The notes under the pieces were generated by a model. The model worked only from the letters and a program-made list of their open reading frames with translations. It was not told where the DNA came from and did no database searches. Position numbers and translations under genes: made by a program. Shown piece after piece: positions 19,421 through 33,155 of a DNA stretch of 64,000 bases. Every line of letters begins with the position of its first letter. The first letter of the stretch is position 1. Source of the DNA: Xanthobacteraceae bacterium (lineage in GTDB: Bacteria > Pseudomonadota > Alphaproteobacteria > Rhizobiales > Xanthobacteraceae); the NCBI GenBank assembly GCA_023954195.1, contig JAMLIK010000001.1, positions 248,001 to 312,000 on the forward strand. The letters run 5' to 3'.

Positions 19421-19810
19421 ATGCGAGGAATGGTAGCTGTGACATTGATGGCTCTGGCCAGCGCGGGCGTCAGCCAGGCACAGGCGCAGGATGCCGCCGC
19501 CGGCGAGAAGGTGTTCGCGGTCTGCAAGGCCTGTCATCAAATCGGCGAAAACGCCAAGAACAGCGTCGGTCCCGAACTCAACGGGCTGATCGGCCGGCAC
19601 TCCGGCAGCGTCGCCGGCTACAGCTATTCCGCGGCCAACAAGAACTCGGGCCTCACCTGGGACGAGGCGACGTTCCGCGAATACATCCAGAATCCGAAGG
19701 CCAAGATACCGGGCACCAAGATGGTCTACGCCGGCCTCAAGGATGAGAAGAAGATCAACGATCTGATCGCTTTCCTCAAACAGTTCGACGCCAGCGGCAA
19801 GAAGAAATAA
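19421..19810 (+). CDS. Class I cytochrome c (c2/c550 type)
   Basis: A 129-residue periplasmic monohaem cytochrome. Residues 1-22 form a signal peptide ending AQAQ. The haem site is CKACH (about 36-40) and the distal Met is in PGTKMVYAGL (about 100-110). The sequence matches soluble c2/c550 cytochromes of alphaproteobacteria (CycA type). AAGGGAGA precedes the ATG. Placed 86 bases after nosX, it may be read from the nos transcript and could carry electrons from the bc1 complex to NosZ; that role is inferred from position. Confidence 0.9.
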   Translation: MRGMVAVTLMALASAGVSQAQAQDAAAGEKVFAVCKACHQIGENAKNSVGPELNGLIGRHSGSVAGYSYSAANKNSGLTWDEATFREYIQNPKAKIPGTKMVYAGLKDEKKINDLIAFLKQFDASGKKK

Positions 19811-19930
19811 GCCGCTGTTCCCGCCCGGAACGGAGACGCGATCCGGTGGCGGCGACGGCTGACGGACGCCGCCACCACAACCCGCTCTGGCCGGAGCGTT
19901 CGATCCCGGTACTTGATGACGAATTGTTCC

Positions 19931-19953
19931 GCCCTCGGGCGCGGCCCGAGGGC
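19931..19953. terminator. GC-rich stem-loop after the cytochrome c gene
   Basis: GCCCTCGGGC-GCG-GCCCGAGGGC is a perfect ten-base stem with a three-base loop, 120 bases past the cytochrome stop. No T run follows, so it may be a processing or pause structure rather than a classic terminator. Confidence 0.45.
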
Positions 19954-19973
19954 AATTCGGCAATGCCGGTTGT

Positions 19974-19979
19974 TATAAT
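19974..19979 (+). promoter_or_regulatory. Possible -10 box before the czc region
   Basis: A perfect TATAAT lies 46 bases before the start of the small membrane gene that precedes czcC. No good -35 is visible at the usual spacing, which would suit an activator-dependent promoter. Confidence 0.35.
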
Positions 19980-20024
19980 ATTGGAGGTCGACGTCGGCAT
20001 TTTGCCCATGCTACCTAGCCGACC

Positions 20025-20405
20025 ATGAACGCAGGTGTGGTTTTGACGACGGACCGGGCCAGATTTGAAATGAGGCATGTCTCCGCATTGCGGCGGTTCG
20101 TGTCGGTATTTCTCATCATGACCTATCTGCTGTCGGGTGCGCTCCATCGATACTTCGATCTTGACGTGACCAATCCGACCGGTTCTCCAGCGGTTTGGAC
20201 GATTGGCGACAAGACCGACGGCTCTCAAACCAGCGCCATTATCGACCATCATTGCCATGGCTGCTTTGCGGTCTCGGTTCCAATTCCGCCGCAGCAGCCA
20301 GCAACTCTGATGGAACCAAAGCCGGCGATCTTCATGCCGTCCGCGGCATTGATGGCCGCCACCGCGCGCGGTCTCGATCCGCCTCCGCCGAAATCCCTGA
20401 CCTGA
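20025..20405 (+). CDS. Membrane-anchored His/Cys protein preceding czcCBA
   Basis: A protein of up to 126 residues with one membrane segment (about 25-42, VSVFLIMTYLLSGALH) and a periplasmic part carrying HHCHGCF (about 75-81) and a Pro-rich tail ending DPPPPKSLT. ATG at 20070 is an alternative start (111 residues). No firm family match, although the single helix plus short His/Cys motif recalls small DUF2946-like proteins found with metal-resistance genes. It ends 54 bases before czcC on the same strand, so a role in metal sensing or delivery to the pump is plausible. Confidence 0.6.
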   Translation: MNAGVVLTTDRARFEMRHVSALRRFVSVFLIMTYLLSGALHRYFDLDVTNPTGSPAVWTIGDKTDGSQTSAIIDHHCHGCFAVSVPIPPQQPATLMEPKPAIFMPSAALMAATARGLDPPPPKSLT

Positions 20406-20459
20406 AGCTGATCGTCGGGCGTATCGCGCCCTGGTTCCTTCCTTGGTCAGGCATTTATC

Positions 20460-21727
20460 ATGCTTTCAAAGTGCGTCACGCGTCTCGCGTGCGCGATGGC
20501 CTTGTCGGTCAGCCCGTGGCTGACGATCGCGTCGCATGCGCAGACCCTGAATCTTGCGGCGGCTTTGCATCGCGCGCTCGCGACCAATCCTCGTCTGACC
20601 GCCGCCGAGCGGGACGTCGGCATCGCCACCGGCCAGCGCATCCAGGCGGGCGCGTTGCCCAATCCGGAATTATCCTATGAGCAGGACAACTCCTTCGGTT
20701 CGGGCGTTTATCGCGGTACGAAGTCGGCCGAGACGACGCTTCAGATCAGCCAGCTTTTCGAGCTGTTCGGCAAGCGCGAGGCGAGGATCGCGGCCGGTCG
20801 GGCAAGCGTCGATGGCGCGGCGATCGAGCGCAAGGCCGTCCGGTTGCAGATCCTGTCGGAGACCGCAATCGCGTTCCTCAACGTGCTCGGCTTGCAGCGG
20901 CGGATCCAGATTCTGGACGAGCAGGTCACAGCGCTGGAGCGTCTGACGCCGCTGCTTCAGCGTCGCGTCGATTCCGGCGCGTCGTCGCCCGCCGAGACCG
21001 GTCGCGCCGAGGTCGCGGCCGCGCTGGTGAAGGCCGATCGCGAGCGGACCAAGGCCAGCCTGTCGAGCGCGCGTCGCGAACTGGCGGTGCTGATGGGAGA
21101 CGCCTCGCCGAAATTCACCCGCGTCTCCGGGCGGCTGGACGCGACCGCTCGCGCGCCTTCGTTTCAGGCGGTGATCGCCGCCATCGACGCGAACCCGCAA
21201 TTGGTCCGATGGAACGCAATCTATGCGCAGCGGAACGCCGAACTCCTGCTGGCCCGGCTGAAGCCGTATCCGGACGTTCGCCTCGCGGTGGGGTGGCGTC
21301 ACTTCAAGGAAACCAACGATGACGCTGTCCGGCTCACCCTCTCGGTGCCGATTCCGGTATTCGATCAGAACCAGGGCAACGTCCTCTCCGCCCAGGAAAG
21401 CCTCGCCAAGACGCGGGCGGAGCGGGAGGCGAACCGCAACACGCTGGTCGTTGTCGCCGGGCGCGCGTACGACACGGTGCAGGGATCGCTGAAGGAACTG
21501 TCGGTGCTTCGGGGGGCCGGCATCCCGAAGGCGCAGGCCGCCGCCAGCGAGATCGAACAGGGATACGGCGCAGGGCGCTTCAGCCTGCTCGAAGTGCTCG
21601 ATGCACAGGCCAACCTCACGCAAGCGCGGCTTCGCGAACAGGAAGCCTTGCAGAACTACCACGTCGCCGTGGCCACGATCGAAGGACTCGTCGGCAATCC
21701 CTTCGCTCTGGCGCGGGAGAGCGGACG

Positions 21728-21731
<4 letters not shown>
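20460..21731 (+). CDS. czcC: Outer-membrane factor of heavy-metal RND efflux
   Basis: A 423-residue TolC-family outer-membrane protein. Residues 1-27 are a signal peptide ending SHAQ. Two outer-membrane efflux repeats follow (about 35-215 and 225-410), long coiled-coil helices such as YRGTKSAETTLQISQLFELF and EQGYGAGRFSLLEVLDAQANL. It forms the exit duct for the CzcBA pump. Its stop overlaps the czcB start by four bases (ATGA). The symbol is used in the family sense; the metal is not known. Confidence 0.88.
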
Positions 21732-25910
<4,179 letters not shown>

Positions 25911-25916
25911 GGCGAA

Positions 25917-25944
25917 CGGCGGCGGAGCCAACTGCTCGCCGCCG
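25917..25944. terminator. Stem-loop between convergent czcA and nrdJ
   Basis: CGGCGGCG pairs with CGCCGCCG around a 12-base loop. It lies in the 58-base gap between two convergent genes. A T tail is lacking, so it is a weak terminator candidate. Confidence 0.4.
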
Positions 25945-25968
25945 CTCCACAAGACATCGTGTCGCGAC

Positions 25969-28900
25969 TTACGAGCAGCCCGTCGTCGACCCGCAGGTAT
26001 CGCACTTCATGCAGGTGCCGTTGCGCACCAGGGTGAAGTTGCCGCACTCGGCGCACATCTCGCCCTCATAGCCCTTGGCCTTGGCCTCGGCGCGGCGCTC
26101 GGCCTTGGTCGGCGCGGCGGCGGCCGCCGCGGCGGTGCCGGCCTTGCTCCAGGCTTGCGCTTCGAGCTTCTCGGTCGGCGACAGTTGCGGCTCGGCCAGT
26201 TCGGCCTTCAAGGCGGCGACGCTTGCCGCGCCACCTTCCGCGCGATTGTGCGAGTAGGCCATCCGGATTTCCGATTTATCGGTCGTCTCGGGATGGGCGC
26301 TCGCCACCGACGCCGCGCGCATCACCACCAGGTTGTCGGTGCGCGAGCGGGTGAGGCCCTTCGACAGGTACTTCATCGCCGGCGGCGAGGTCGGCGCGCC
26401 GTCCGGCGTCTTGCCTTCGTTGACGCCCTTGCCGAGCGCGTCGAAGCCGGTCTCCGACGGATCGACATGGGCGAGGTCGTAGCGGCCCATATAGCTCACC
26501 GCCAACTCACGGAAGACGTAGTCGAGGATCGAGGTGGCGTATTTGATCGAGTCGTTGCCCTGCACGGGACCGGCAGGCTCGAAACGGGTGAAGGTGAAGG
26601 CGTCGACATATTCCTCCAGCGGCACGCCGTATTGCAGGCCGAGCGACACGGCGATGGCGAAGTTGTTGATGAAGGAGCGCAGCGCCGCGCCTTCCTTGTG
26701 CATGTCGATGAAGATTTCGCCAAGCCGGCCGTCGTCGTATTCGCCGGTGCGGACATAGACCTTGTGGCCGCCGACCACCGCCTTCTGGGTATAGCCCTTG
26801 CGGCGGTCCGGCATTCGCTCGCGCTCGCGCAGCACCACGACGCGCTCCACCAGCTTCTCGACGATTTTCTCCGCGACCTGCGTGGTGCGCGCCGCCATCG
26901 GCTTGTCGAGTAGCGTCTCCAGCGCGTCGTCCTCGTCGTCGTCATCGGCGATCAGTTGCGCGTTCAGCGGCTGCGACAGCTTTGAGCCGTCGCGATAGAG
27001 CGCGTTGGCTTTCAGGGCGAGCCTCCACGACAGCAGGTAGGCGGACTTGCAGTCCTCCACGGTGGCGTCGTTCGGCATGTTGATGGTTTTCGAGATCGCG
27101 CCTGAAATGAATGGCTGCGACGCCGCCATCATGCGGATATGGCTCTCCACCGACAAATAGCGCTTGCCGATCTTGCCGCAGGGATTGGCGCAGTCGAACA
27201 CCGCGTAGTGCTCGGGCTTGAGGTGCGGAGCCCCTTCGACCGTCATCGCGCCGCAGATGTGGACGTTGGCGGCCTCGATCTCGGCCTTGGTGAAGCCGAT
27301 CGCCGACAACAGGTCGAAGCCCGGCGCGTTGAGCTGCTCGGCCGCGACGTCGAGGTTGGCGAGAATGAAGTCCTCGCCCAGCGTCCACTTGTTGAAGGCG
27401 AACTTGATGTCGAAGGCGGTCGGCAGCGCCTTCTCGATCTTTGCCAGCGCCTCGTCGGTAAAGCCCTTCGCGCGCAAGGTGGAAGCGTTGATGCCGGGGG
27501 CGTTGGACAGCGAGCCGTGGCCGACCGCGTAAGCCTCGATCTCGGCGATCTCGCTTTCGCGATAGCCGAGCGCGCGCAGGGCTTCCGGCACCGCGCGGTT
27601 GATGATCTTCCAGTAGCCGCCGCCGGCGAGCTTCTTGAACTTCACCAGCGCGAAGTCCGGCTCGATGCCGGTGGTGTCGCAATCCATCACCAGGCCGATG
27701 GTGCCGGTGGGCGCGACCACGGTCGTTTGCGCGTTGCGGAAACCGTGCTGCTCGCCGAGGCTGAGCGCACGGTCCCAGCTTAGCCTGGCGCGTTCCACGA
27801 TGTCGGCCTGCGGGCAGCTCTCATGATCGAGCGGCACCGGATTGACCGCGAGCGATTCATAACCGGAGGCTTCGCCGTGCGCGGCGCGGCGATGGTTGCG
27901 GATCACCCGCAGCATGTGGCCGGCGTTCTTCTTGTAGCCGGGGAAGGGGCCGAGTTCCTTGGCCATTTCCGCAGAGGTCGCGTAGGAGACGCCGGTCATC
28001 ACCGCGGTCAGCGCGCCGCACAGCGCGCGGCCTTCCTTGGAGTCGTAGGACAGGCCCATGGTCATCAAGAGGCCGCCGATATTGGCGAAGCCGAGGCCGA
28101 GCGTGCGGAATTCGTAGGACAGTTCGGCGATCTGCTTCGAGGGAAACTGCGCCATGGTGACGGAAATTTCGAGCACCAGCGTCCACAGGCGGCACAGGTG
28201 TTCGTAGGCCGCGATATCGAAATGGCGCGTGGCGGTATCGTAGAACGTCAGCAGATTGGCGGAGGCCAGATTGCAGGCGGTGTCGTCGAGGAACATGTAT
28301 TCCGAGCACGGGTTGCTGGCGCGGATGTCGCCCGACGCCTTGCAGGTGTGCCAGTCGTTCATCGTGGTGTTGAAGTGCAGGCCGGGATCGGCCGAGGCCC
28401 AGGCGGCGTGGCCGATCTTTTCCCACAGGTCGCGCGCCTTTAGCGTCCTGGTCACCTTGCCGGTGGTGCGGCCGACCAGATTCCAGTCGCCGTCGGTCTC
28501 GACCGCACGCAGAAAATCGTCCTTGAGCGATACCGAGTTGTTGGAGTTCTGGCCGGATACGGTGAGGTAGGCCTCGCTGTCCCAATCGGTGTCGTAAACG
28601 GGGAAGTCGATGTCCTTGTAGCCTTGTTTGGCGAACTGGATGACGCGCTTGATGTAGTTGTCGGGCACCAGCGCGCGGCGGGCGAGCTTGATCTCGCGGC
28701 GCAGCGCCGGGTTCTTCTCCGGCAGGAAGCAGTCGTCGCCGGAGCCTTCGCAATTGACGCAGGCGCGCATCACCGCCTTGAGGTGCTTCTGGTTGATCTT
28801 GGAGCCGGTCACCAGCGCCGCGACCTTCTGCTCCTCCTTGACCTTCCAGTCGATGTACTGCTCGATGTCCGGATGGTCGGCGTCGACCACCACCATCTTG

Positions 28901-29733
28901 GCGGCGCGGCGCGTGGTGCCGCCGCTCTTGATGGCCCCGGCGGCGCGGTCGCCGATCTTGAGGAAGCTCATCAGGCCGCTTGAGCGGCCGCCCCCGGAGA
29001 GCCGCTCGCCTTCGCCGCGCAGCCGCGAGAAGTTGGAGCCGGTGCCGGAGCCGTATTTGAACAGGCGCGCCTCGCGCACCCACAGATCCATGATGCCGCC
29101 CTCGTTGACGAGGTCGTCCTCGACGCCCTGGATGAAGCAGGCATGCGGTTGCGGATGCTCGTAGGCCGACTTCGACTTGGTCATCCGGCCGGTCTTGAAG
29201 TCGACGTAGTAGTGGCCCTGGCCGGGGCCGTCGATGCCATAGGCCCAGTGCAGGCCGGTGTTGAACCACTGCGGCGAGTTCGGCGCCACCATCTGGCTGG
29301 CGAGCATGTAGCGCAATTCATCATGGAAGGCGCGGGCGTCGTCTTCCGAGGTGAAATAGCCGCCCTTCCAGCCCCAATAGGTCCAGCAGCCGGCAAGCCG
29401 GTCGAACACCTGCTTCGAGGAGGTCTCGCCGATGAAGCGCTCGGCCTCGGGCAGGGCGGCGAGGGCCTCGGTATCGGGCACCGAGCGCCACAGCCACGAC
29501 GGCACGGTTTCTTCCTCGACCTTCCTCAAGCGCGCGGCGACGCCCGCTTTGCGAAAATACTTCTGCGCCAGCACGTCGGAGGCGACCTGCGACCAAAACT
29601 CCGGCACTTCGACATTGTCGAGCCGGAACACCACCGAACCGTCGGGATTGCGGATCTCGCTGGTGGTCGACCGGAATGCGATGTCCGCATAGGGAGACTG
29701 GCCGTCCTTGGTGTAGCGTCGCTCGATCTGCAT
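25969..29733 (-). CDS. nrdJ: Adenosylcobalamin-dependent ribonucleotide reductase (class II)
   Basis: A 1254-residue enzyme that reduces ribonucleotides to deoxyribonucleotides using vitamin B12 and works with or without oxygen. Visible are the substrate-site region [21 protein letters not shown] (shown in part), the loop after [39 protein letters not shown], and a C-terminal zinc-ribbon/redox tail [19 protein letters not shown] ending GCS. The length is typical of the long alphaproteobacterial NrdJ. A GGAAG motif precedes the ATG. The gene stands alone behind a long gene-free leader holding an NrdR-like box. Oxygen-independent dNTP supply suits an organism able to denitrify. Confidence 0.95.
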   Translation of the reverse strand: MQIERRYTKDGQSPYADIAFRSTTSEIRNPDGSVVFRLDNVEVPEFWSQVASDVLAQKYFRKAGVAARLRKVEEETVPSWLWRSVPDTEALAALPEAERFIGETSSKQVFDRLAGCWTYWGWKGGYFTSEDDARAFHDELRYMLASQMVAPNSPQWFNTGLHWAYGIDGPGQGHYYVDFKTGRMTKSKSAYEHPQPHACFIQGVEDDLVNEGGIMDLWVREARLFKYGSGTGSNFSRLRGEGERLSGGGRSSGLMSFLKIGDRAAGAIKSGGTTRRAAKMVVVDADHPDIEQYIDWKVKEEQKVAALVTGSKINQKHLKAVMRACVNCEGSGDDCFLPEKNPALRREIKLARRALVPDNYIKRVIQFAKQGYKDIDFPVYDTDWDSEAYLTVSGQNSNNSVSLKDDFLRAVETDGDWNLVGRTTGKVTRTLKARDLWEKIGHAAWASADPGLHFNTTMNDWHTCKASGDIRASNPCSEYMFLDDTACNLASANLLTFYDTATRHFDIAAYEHLCRLWTLVLEISVTMAQFPSKQIAELSYEFRTLGLGFANIGGLLMTMGLSYDSKEGRALCGALTAVMTGVSYATSAEMAKELGPFPGYKKNAGHMLRVIRNHRRAAHGEASGYESLAVNPVPLDHESCPQADIVERARLSWDRALSLGEQHGFRNAQTTVVAPTGTIGLVMDCDTTGIEPDFALVKFKKLAGGGYWKIINRAVPEALRALGYRESEIAEIEAYAVGHGSLSNAPGINASTLRAKGFTDEALAKIEKALPTAFDIKFAFNKWTLGEDFILANLDVAAEQLNAPGFDLLSAIGFTKAEIEAANVHICGAMTVEGAPHLKPEHYAVFDCANPCGKIGKRYLSVESHIRMMAASQPFISGAISKTINMPNDATVEDCKSAYLLSWRLALKANALYRDGSKLSQPLNAQLIADDDDEDDALETLLDKPMAARTTQVAEKIVEKLVERVVVLRERERMPDRRKGYTQKAVVGGHKVYVRTGEYDDGRLGEIFIDMHKEGAALRSFINNFAIAVSLGLQYGVPLEEYVDAFTFTRFEPAGPVQGNDSIKYATSILDYVFRELAVSYMGRYDLAHVDPSETGFDALGKGVNEGKTPDGAPTSPPAMKYLSKGLTRSRTDNLVVMRAASVASAHPETTDKSEIRMAYSHNRAEGGAASVAALKAELAEPQLSPTEKLEAQAWSKAGTAAAAAAAPTKAERRAEAKAKGYEGEMCAECGNFTLVRNGTCMKCDTCGSTTGCS

Positions 29734-30108
29734 CTTCCGTGCCCCGTTCGTGATACCGGAACCGCGTCGAGGCGATGCCGGCGATAAAACCCCGCGAACC
29801 TCTCAGATTCGCAGCCTGACCGGCTAATCCGGCCGTATTGTCCTCTGGAGCAGAGCGGGCGGAGATTTTTCCGCGGCCGATCATACCCCAACGCCCCACG
29901 TCGCGCTTTGAGCCATCGCGGCCCGTTTTTCGAAGCCCCGAATGGTTGCCGCCAATTCCTCGCCACCAGGACAAGCACCCCCGTCGCCCCGCCACCGTGG
30001 CCGGTGCTCGGAGTGCTCGGTCTGGAACCCTGAAGGGAGGCCCGGCGGCATACCAACAGATTGGCGCCGAGCCGAGCGAAAACTAAGGCGACTCCCTCGG
30101 GTTCGTCA

Positions 30109-30127
30109 AGAATTAGTATTCAATTCT
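30109..30127. promoter_or_regulatory. Inverted repeat in nrdJ upstream region
   Basis: AGAATT-AGTATTC-AATTCT, with perfect six-base arms in an A/T-rich patch of otherwise GC-rich DNA. It touches the minus-strand TTGACG that may be the nrdJ -35. Confidence 0.4.
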
Positions 30128-30134
30128 CAACGAA

Positions 30135-30150
30135 ACACTAAATATGGTGG
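30135..30150. promoter_or_regulatory. NrdR-like operator
   Basis: ACACTAAATATGGTGG agrees with the 16-base NrdR box pattern ACACTATATATAGTGT at 13 positions. NrdR represses ribonucleotide reductase genes when dATP is high. The distance of about 400 bases to the nrdJ start and the lack of a clear second box make this tentative. Confidence 0.45.
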
Positions 30151-30446
30151 AAAGAGGGGATAACCAAGGTGCCTCAAGCACCGGTGATCGCCCGCAAGTC
30201 TCGGTGAGTCCTAACGGAATCGGAAGACAAAAAATCTCTATCGAACCGTTGTTCGGCCGGCTGCGCCCGCTGTTCACAGGGGCGGTATTTTTTGTCGACA
30301 TGGGGTTGCGTTCGGCCGACTCGCACCGCCGCCCCCGCCCATCGGGTCCGCGACACCCGCGATGCGGGCGGTCATGCAGGTTTGCGGCTGGTGGGAGTGC
30401 GCGGGAGCGGGCATGGTTGCGCGCGATTCAACCGGTTTGCCGCCTC

Positions 30447-31346
30447 ATGCCGAACGCACGGACTTCACAGACCCCGTCACGAATCACGCCGGCCGGTCTG
30501 TTCTTCCTGGCCACGACCTCGATCGGCTGGGGGCTGAACTGGCCGGTGACCAAATACCTGCTCAGCGAACTGCCGCCGTTGATTCTGCGCGGCGTCACCG
30601 GCATCGCCGGCGCGCTGTTTCTCGCCGTCGTGGTGCTGGCGCGGCGGCAGAGCCTGCGCGTCCCCGCCGCGATGTGGCCGCGGCTGTGTCTCTACGCTTT
30701 TCTCAACGTGACATGCTGGATGGCGCTGATGGGCATCGCGCTGTTGTGGCTGCCGGCGGGCGAGGCGTCGATGGTGGCCTACATGATGCCGGTGTGGGCC
30801 TCGCTGCTGGCGTGGCCGATCCTCGGCGAGCGGCCGACCGCGCTGCGGGTTCTCGCCATCGTGGTCGGGTTCGCCGGGCTGACGATTCTGCTCGGCGGCG
30901 ACGGGATTCACATCACCAGGGAGAAGCTCGGCGGCTTCGCCATGGTGCTCGGCGGATCGATCGCCTTCGCGCTCGGCGCGGTGCTGTCGAAGAAGTGGCC
31001 GCTGACGCTGCCGCCGATGGCGTCCGCCACCTGGCAGATCGGCATCGGCTGCCTGCCGGTCGGCCTCGTCGGCCTCGCCATCGAAACCGCGGATCTTGGC
31101 GCGGTGACCACGGTGGGATGGTGGGCGCTGGCCTACAGCACCATCATCCAGTTCTGCGTCGCCTATGTGACATGGTTCGCAGCATTGGCGCGGCTGCCGG
31201 CCTCGGTGGCGGCGATCGGCACCATGGCGGTGCCGGTGTTCGGCGTCGGTGCCTCGGCGATCGCGTTGCACGAGCCGATCGGCCCGGTTCAGATCATCGC
31301 GCTGCTGCTGACCTTGTCGGGAGTGCTGTTGGCGACCCGGTCCTGA
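30447..31346 (+). CDS. EamA/DMT family transporter
   Basis: A 299-residue inner-membrane protein with about ten helices in two EamA repeats. It starts with PAGLFFLATTSIGWGLNWP and contains WMALMGIALLWLPAGEASMVAYMMPVWASLLAWPILGER-type core sequence (helices 3-4). The following gene is a close paralogue with the same signature order, so the pair arose by tandem duplication. The ATG at 30447 gives an N-terminus matching the family; no strong ribosome site is seen, and a TTG at 30417 is an alternative. Substrate unknown. Confidence 0.82.
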   Translation: MPNARTSQTPSRITPAGLFFLATTSIGWGLNWPVTKYLLSELPPLILRGVTGIAGALFLAVVVLARRQSLRVPAAMWPRLCLYAFLNVTCWMALMGIALLWLPAGEASMVAYMMPVWASLLAWPILGERPTALRVLAIVVGFAGLTILLGGDGIHITREKLGGFAMVLGGSIAFALGAVLSKKWPLTLPPMASATWQIGIGCLPVGLVGLAIETADLGAVTTVGWWALAYSTIIQFCVAYVTWFAALARLPASVAAIGTMAVPVFGVGASAIALHEPIGPVQIIALLLTLSGVLLATRS

Positions 31347-31407
31347 TCCGGCGCGCCGCCGAGCACGAGGTTGAGCGCTCCCCGCACTTCAACGGAATGT
31401 TGTCCGC

Positions 31408-32301
31408 ATGACCGAGACCCGATCGCCGACCCCGAACCTGTCATCCGTCGGCATCGTGTTGCTGGTCGCGACCGCTACCGGCTGGGGCATCAATTTTCCG
31501 ATCATGAAGCATCTGCTGACGGAGTGGCCGCCGCTGTCGTCGCGCGGATTGACGGCGGCGGCGGGCGCGTTGGCGCTGGCGCTCGCGGCCGTGGCGAGCC
31601 GCCAGCGGCTCCGCGTGCCGCGTCATCTGTGGCTGCGGCTGCTGCTGGTGTCGGTTCTGACCATCACGTCGTGGGTGGCCTGCATGGGGCTGGCGCTGCT
31701 GTGGCTGAACGCCGGCGAGGCGGCCATCCTGTCGATGTCGCTGCCATTATGGGCCTCGCTGCTGGCGTGGCCGATACTCGGCGAGCGCCTGACGCTCCGC
31801 CGCCTGTTCTGGCTCGCTGTGGCGATGGGCGGCATCGCGGTGCTGATCGGCGGCAACGGCATCGATGCAAGCCTCGACAAATGGCCCGGCATCGCCTTCG
31901 TCTTCCTGGGCACGGTCTGCGTCGCGCTCGGCACGGTGCTGACCAAGCACTTTCCGCTCGCCATGCCGCCGGTGTCGCTGGCGGCATGGCAATTGTGGCT
32001 CGGCTCGATACCCGTGGTGGTCGCCGGCCTCATTCTTGAGCGGCCCGATGTCGCGATGCTGTCCGGTGTCGGCTGGGCCTCGCTGGCCTATATGACGCTG
32101 ATTCAGTTCTGCCTGTGTTACCTGTGCTGGTTCGCGGCGCTGGAGCGGTTGCCGGCGGCGACCGCGTCGATCGGTTCGCTGCTGGTGCCGGTGATCGGGG
32201 TGCTGGCTTCGGCGCTGATGCTGCACGAGCCGCTGGGCGCGCGCGAGATCGGCGCGCTGGTTGTCACCCTTGGCGGCGTCGGAATGGCGCTGCGTTCCTG
32301 A
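31408..32301 (+). CDS. EamA/DMT family transporter, tandem paralogue
   Basis: A 297-residue ten-helix inner-membrane transporter. It shares with the upstream gene the segments ATGWGINFPIMKHLL, WVACMGLALLWLNAGEAAI and LCWFAALERLPAATASIGS. The gap between the two is 61 bases, so they may be one transcript. A strong bidirectional terminator follows. Retention of two diverged copies suggests different substrates or, less likely, heterodimers. Confidence 0.85.
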   Translation: MTETRSPTPNLSSVGIVLLVATATGWGINFPIMKHLLTEWPPLSSRGLTAAAGALALALAAVASRQRLRVPRHLWLRLLLVSVLTITSWVACMGLALLWLNAGEAAILSMSLPLWASLLAWPILGERLTLRRLFWLAVAMGGIAVLIGGNGIDASLDKWPGIAFVFLGTVCVALGTVLTKHFPLAMPPVSLAAWQLWLGSIPVVVAGLILERPDVAMLSGVGWASLAYMTLIQFCLCYLCWFAALERLPAATASIGSLLVPVIGVLASALMLHEPLGAREIGALVVTLGGVGMALRS

Positions 32302-32314
32302 TACGCGCGTCATG

Positions 32315-32350
32315 CCAAAGGGGCGGCCCATTCAAGGACCGCCCCTTTGG
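32315..32350. terminator. Bidirectional rho-independent terminator
   Basis: CCAAAGGGGCGG pairs perfectly with CCGCCCCTTTGG around a 12-base loop, between convergent EamA and BA14K genes. Confidence 0.85.
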
Positions 32351-32375
32351 AGCTTCAATCGATTCCGACCGTCGG

Positions 32376-32927
32376 CTACGGGCAGGGGTGGCGCAGACCG
32401 TCGTAGCCGAGATAGGTCCCGCTCTGGACGTCGTAAGACTTGAACCGTTGCTGGCAATAGGCGATGGCGTCGGCGTCGCCCACCACGGCCGGCGCCTCGA
32501 CATAGTCGTCGTAATATCCGTAGCCAAAGGGCGCGGCCGCCAGCGCGCCGCCGATGATGGCTCCGGCGGCAAGACCCGGATAGAAACCGCCGCCGTGCCA
32601 GCCGCCGCCATGCCATCCGCCACCCGGCGGACGGCCGCCGTGCCAGCCGCCGCCCGGCGGACGGCCGCCATGCCACCCGCCACCCGGTGGGCGGCCGCCA
32701 TGCCATCCGCCACCGCCCGGCCGGCCGGCCATCATCGGGCCGCCGCCGTGCCAGCCGCCGCCACCGATAGCGGGGCCGCCGCCGCGAAAACCGCCGCCGC
32801 CCATGCCCGCTCCGCCGCCGTGGTGACCGCCGCCGCCGTGAAAGCCCTGGGCCGCGCTCGGCGTGGATGTCGCAAGCGGCATCGCCATCGCGAGGGCCGC
32901 CGCTGCGCCAAGAATCGTCAATTTCAT
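32376..32927 (-). CDS. Secreted Gly-rich BA14K family protein
   Basis: A 183-residue exported protein. Residues 1-26 are a signal peptide (AAALAMAMPLATSTPSAAQ). The middle (about 27-115) is a low-complexity Gly/His/Trp region with three tandem PPGGGWHGGR units. A hydrophobic Gly/Ala helix follows (AAGAIIGGALAAAPFGYG), and then the BA14K domain at the C-terminus (YCQQRFKSYDVQSGTYLGYD, then GLRHPCP). BA14K proteins are surface or envelope proteins first described as Brucella antigens; their job is unclear. GGAGAG precedes ATG 32927. The repeats look recently expanded. Confidence 0.82.
   Translation of the reverse strand: MKLTILGAAAALAMAMPLATSTPSAAQGFHGGGGHHGGGAGMGGGGFRGGGPAIGGGGWHGGGPMMAGRPGGGGWHGGRPPGGGWHGGRPPGGGWHGGRPPGGGWHGGGWHGGGFYPGLAAGAIIGGALAAAPFGYGYYDDYVEAPAVVGDADAIAYCQQRFKSYDVQSGTYLGYDGLRHPCP
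32601..32715. repeat. In-gene tandem repeat, 30-base unit
   Basis: About three copies of a 30-base unit (ccgccatgccatccgccacc-type core plus CGG-rich spacer) encode the PPGGGWHGGR units of the BA14K protein. Copies differ mostly at third codon positions. Confidence 0.75.
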
Positions 32928-33155
32928 AACGCTCTCCATTTCCATTCGTGGACCCAACCGAACCCGTCCGGTTTTGTTCCGGTTTTCCGTGATGGGCCAG
33001 AATGGGATGGAACCGATGTATCGCCGATGAACGAATTGCGCCCAATTCGCGACATCCGCGTCATTGGCCACAAAAGCGAACCCGGACCGCGCCGAACTGG
33101 ACATTGCGCCGATCAGGTGGCATCAAGCGGAGCAATCGCGGATCGGATTCCGGCA

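Larger units (their letters stand above)
29734..30446. other. Gene-free region upstream of nrdJ and the EamA pair
   Basis: About 0.7 kb between divergent genes with no convincing coding region on either strand. It holds the NrdR-like box (30135-30150), an adjacent inverted repeat (30109-30127) and a minus-strand TTGACG (30104-30109) that could be a -35 for nrdJ, implying a leader of about 340 bases. On the plus strand a small stem (CGCCC/GGGCG) followed by a T run near 30268-30295 may be a terminator. I looked for a cobalamin riboswitch (B12 box GCCACTG and the conserved core) on the nrdJ strand and did not see one. Confidence 0.5.

Noticed and set aside
29780..29870. Plus-strand glycine-riboswitch-like words (GCGAACCTCTCAG and CCTCTGGAG).
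   Set aside because: The conserved core is incomplete, the pairing stems do not form well, and the next plus-strand gene starts more than 550 bases away.
29734..30110. Cobalamin riboswitch upstream of nrdJ.
   Set aside because: On the nrdJ strand the B12 box and the conserved core sequences were not found; only general GC-rich hairpins are visible.
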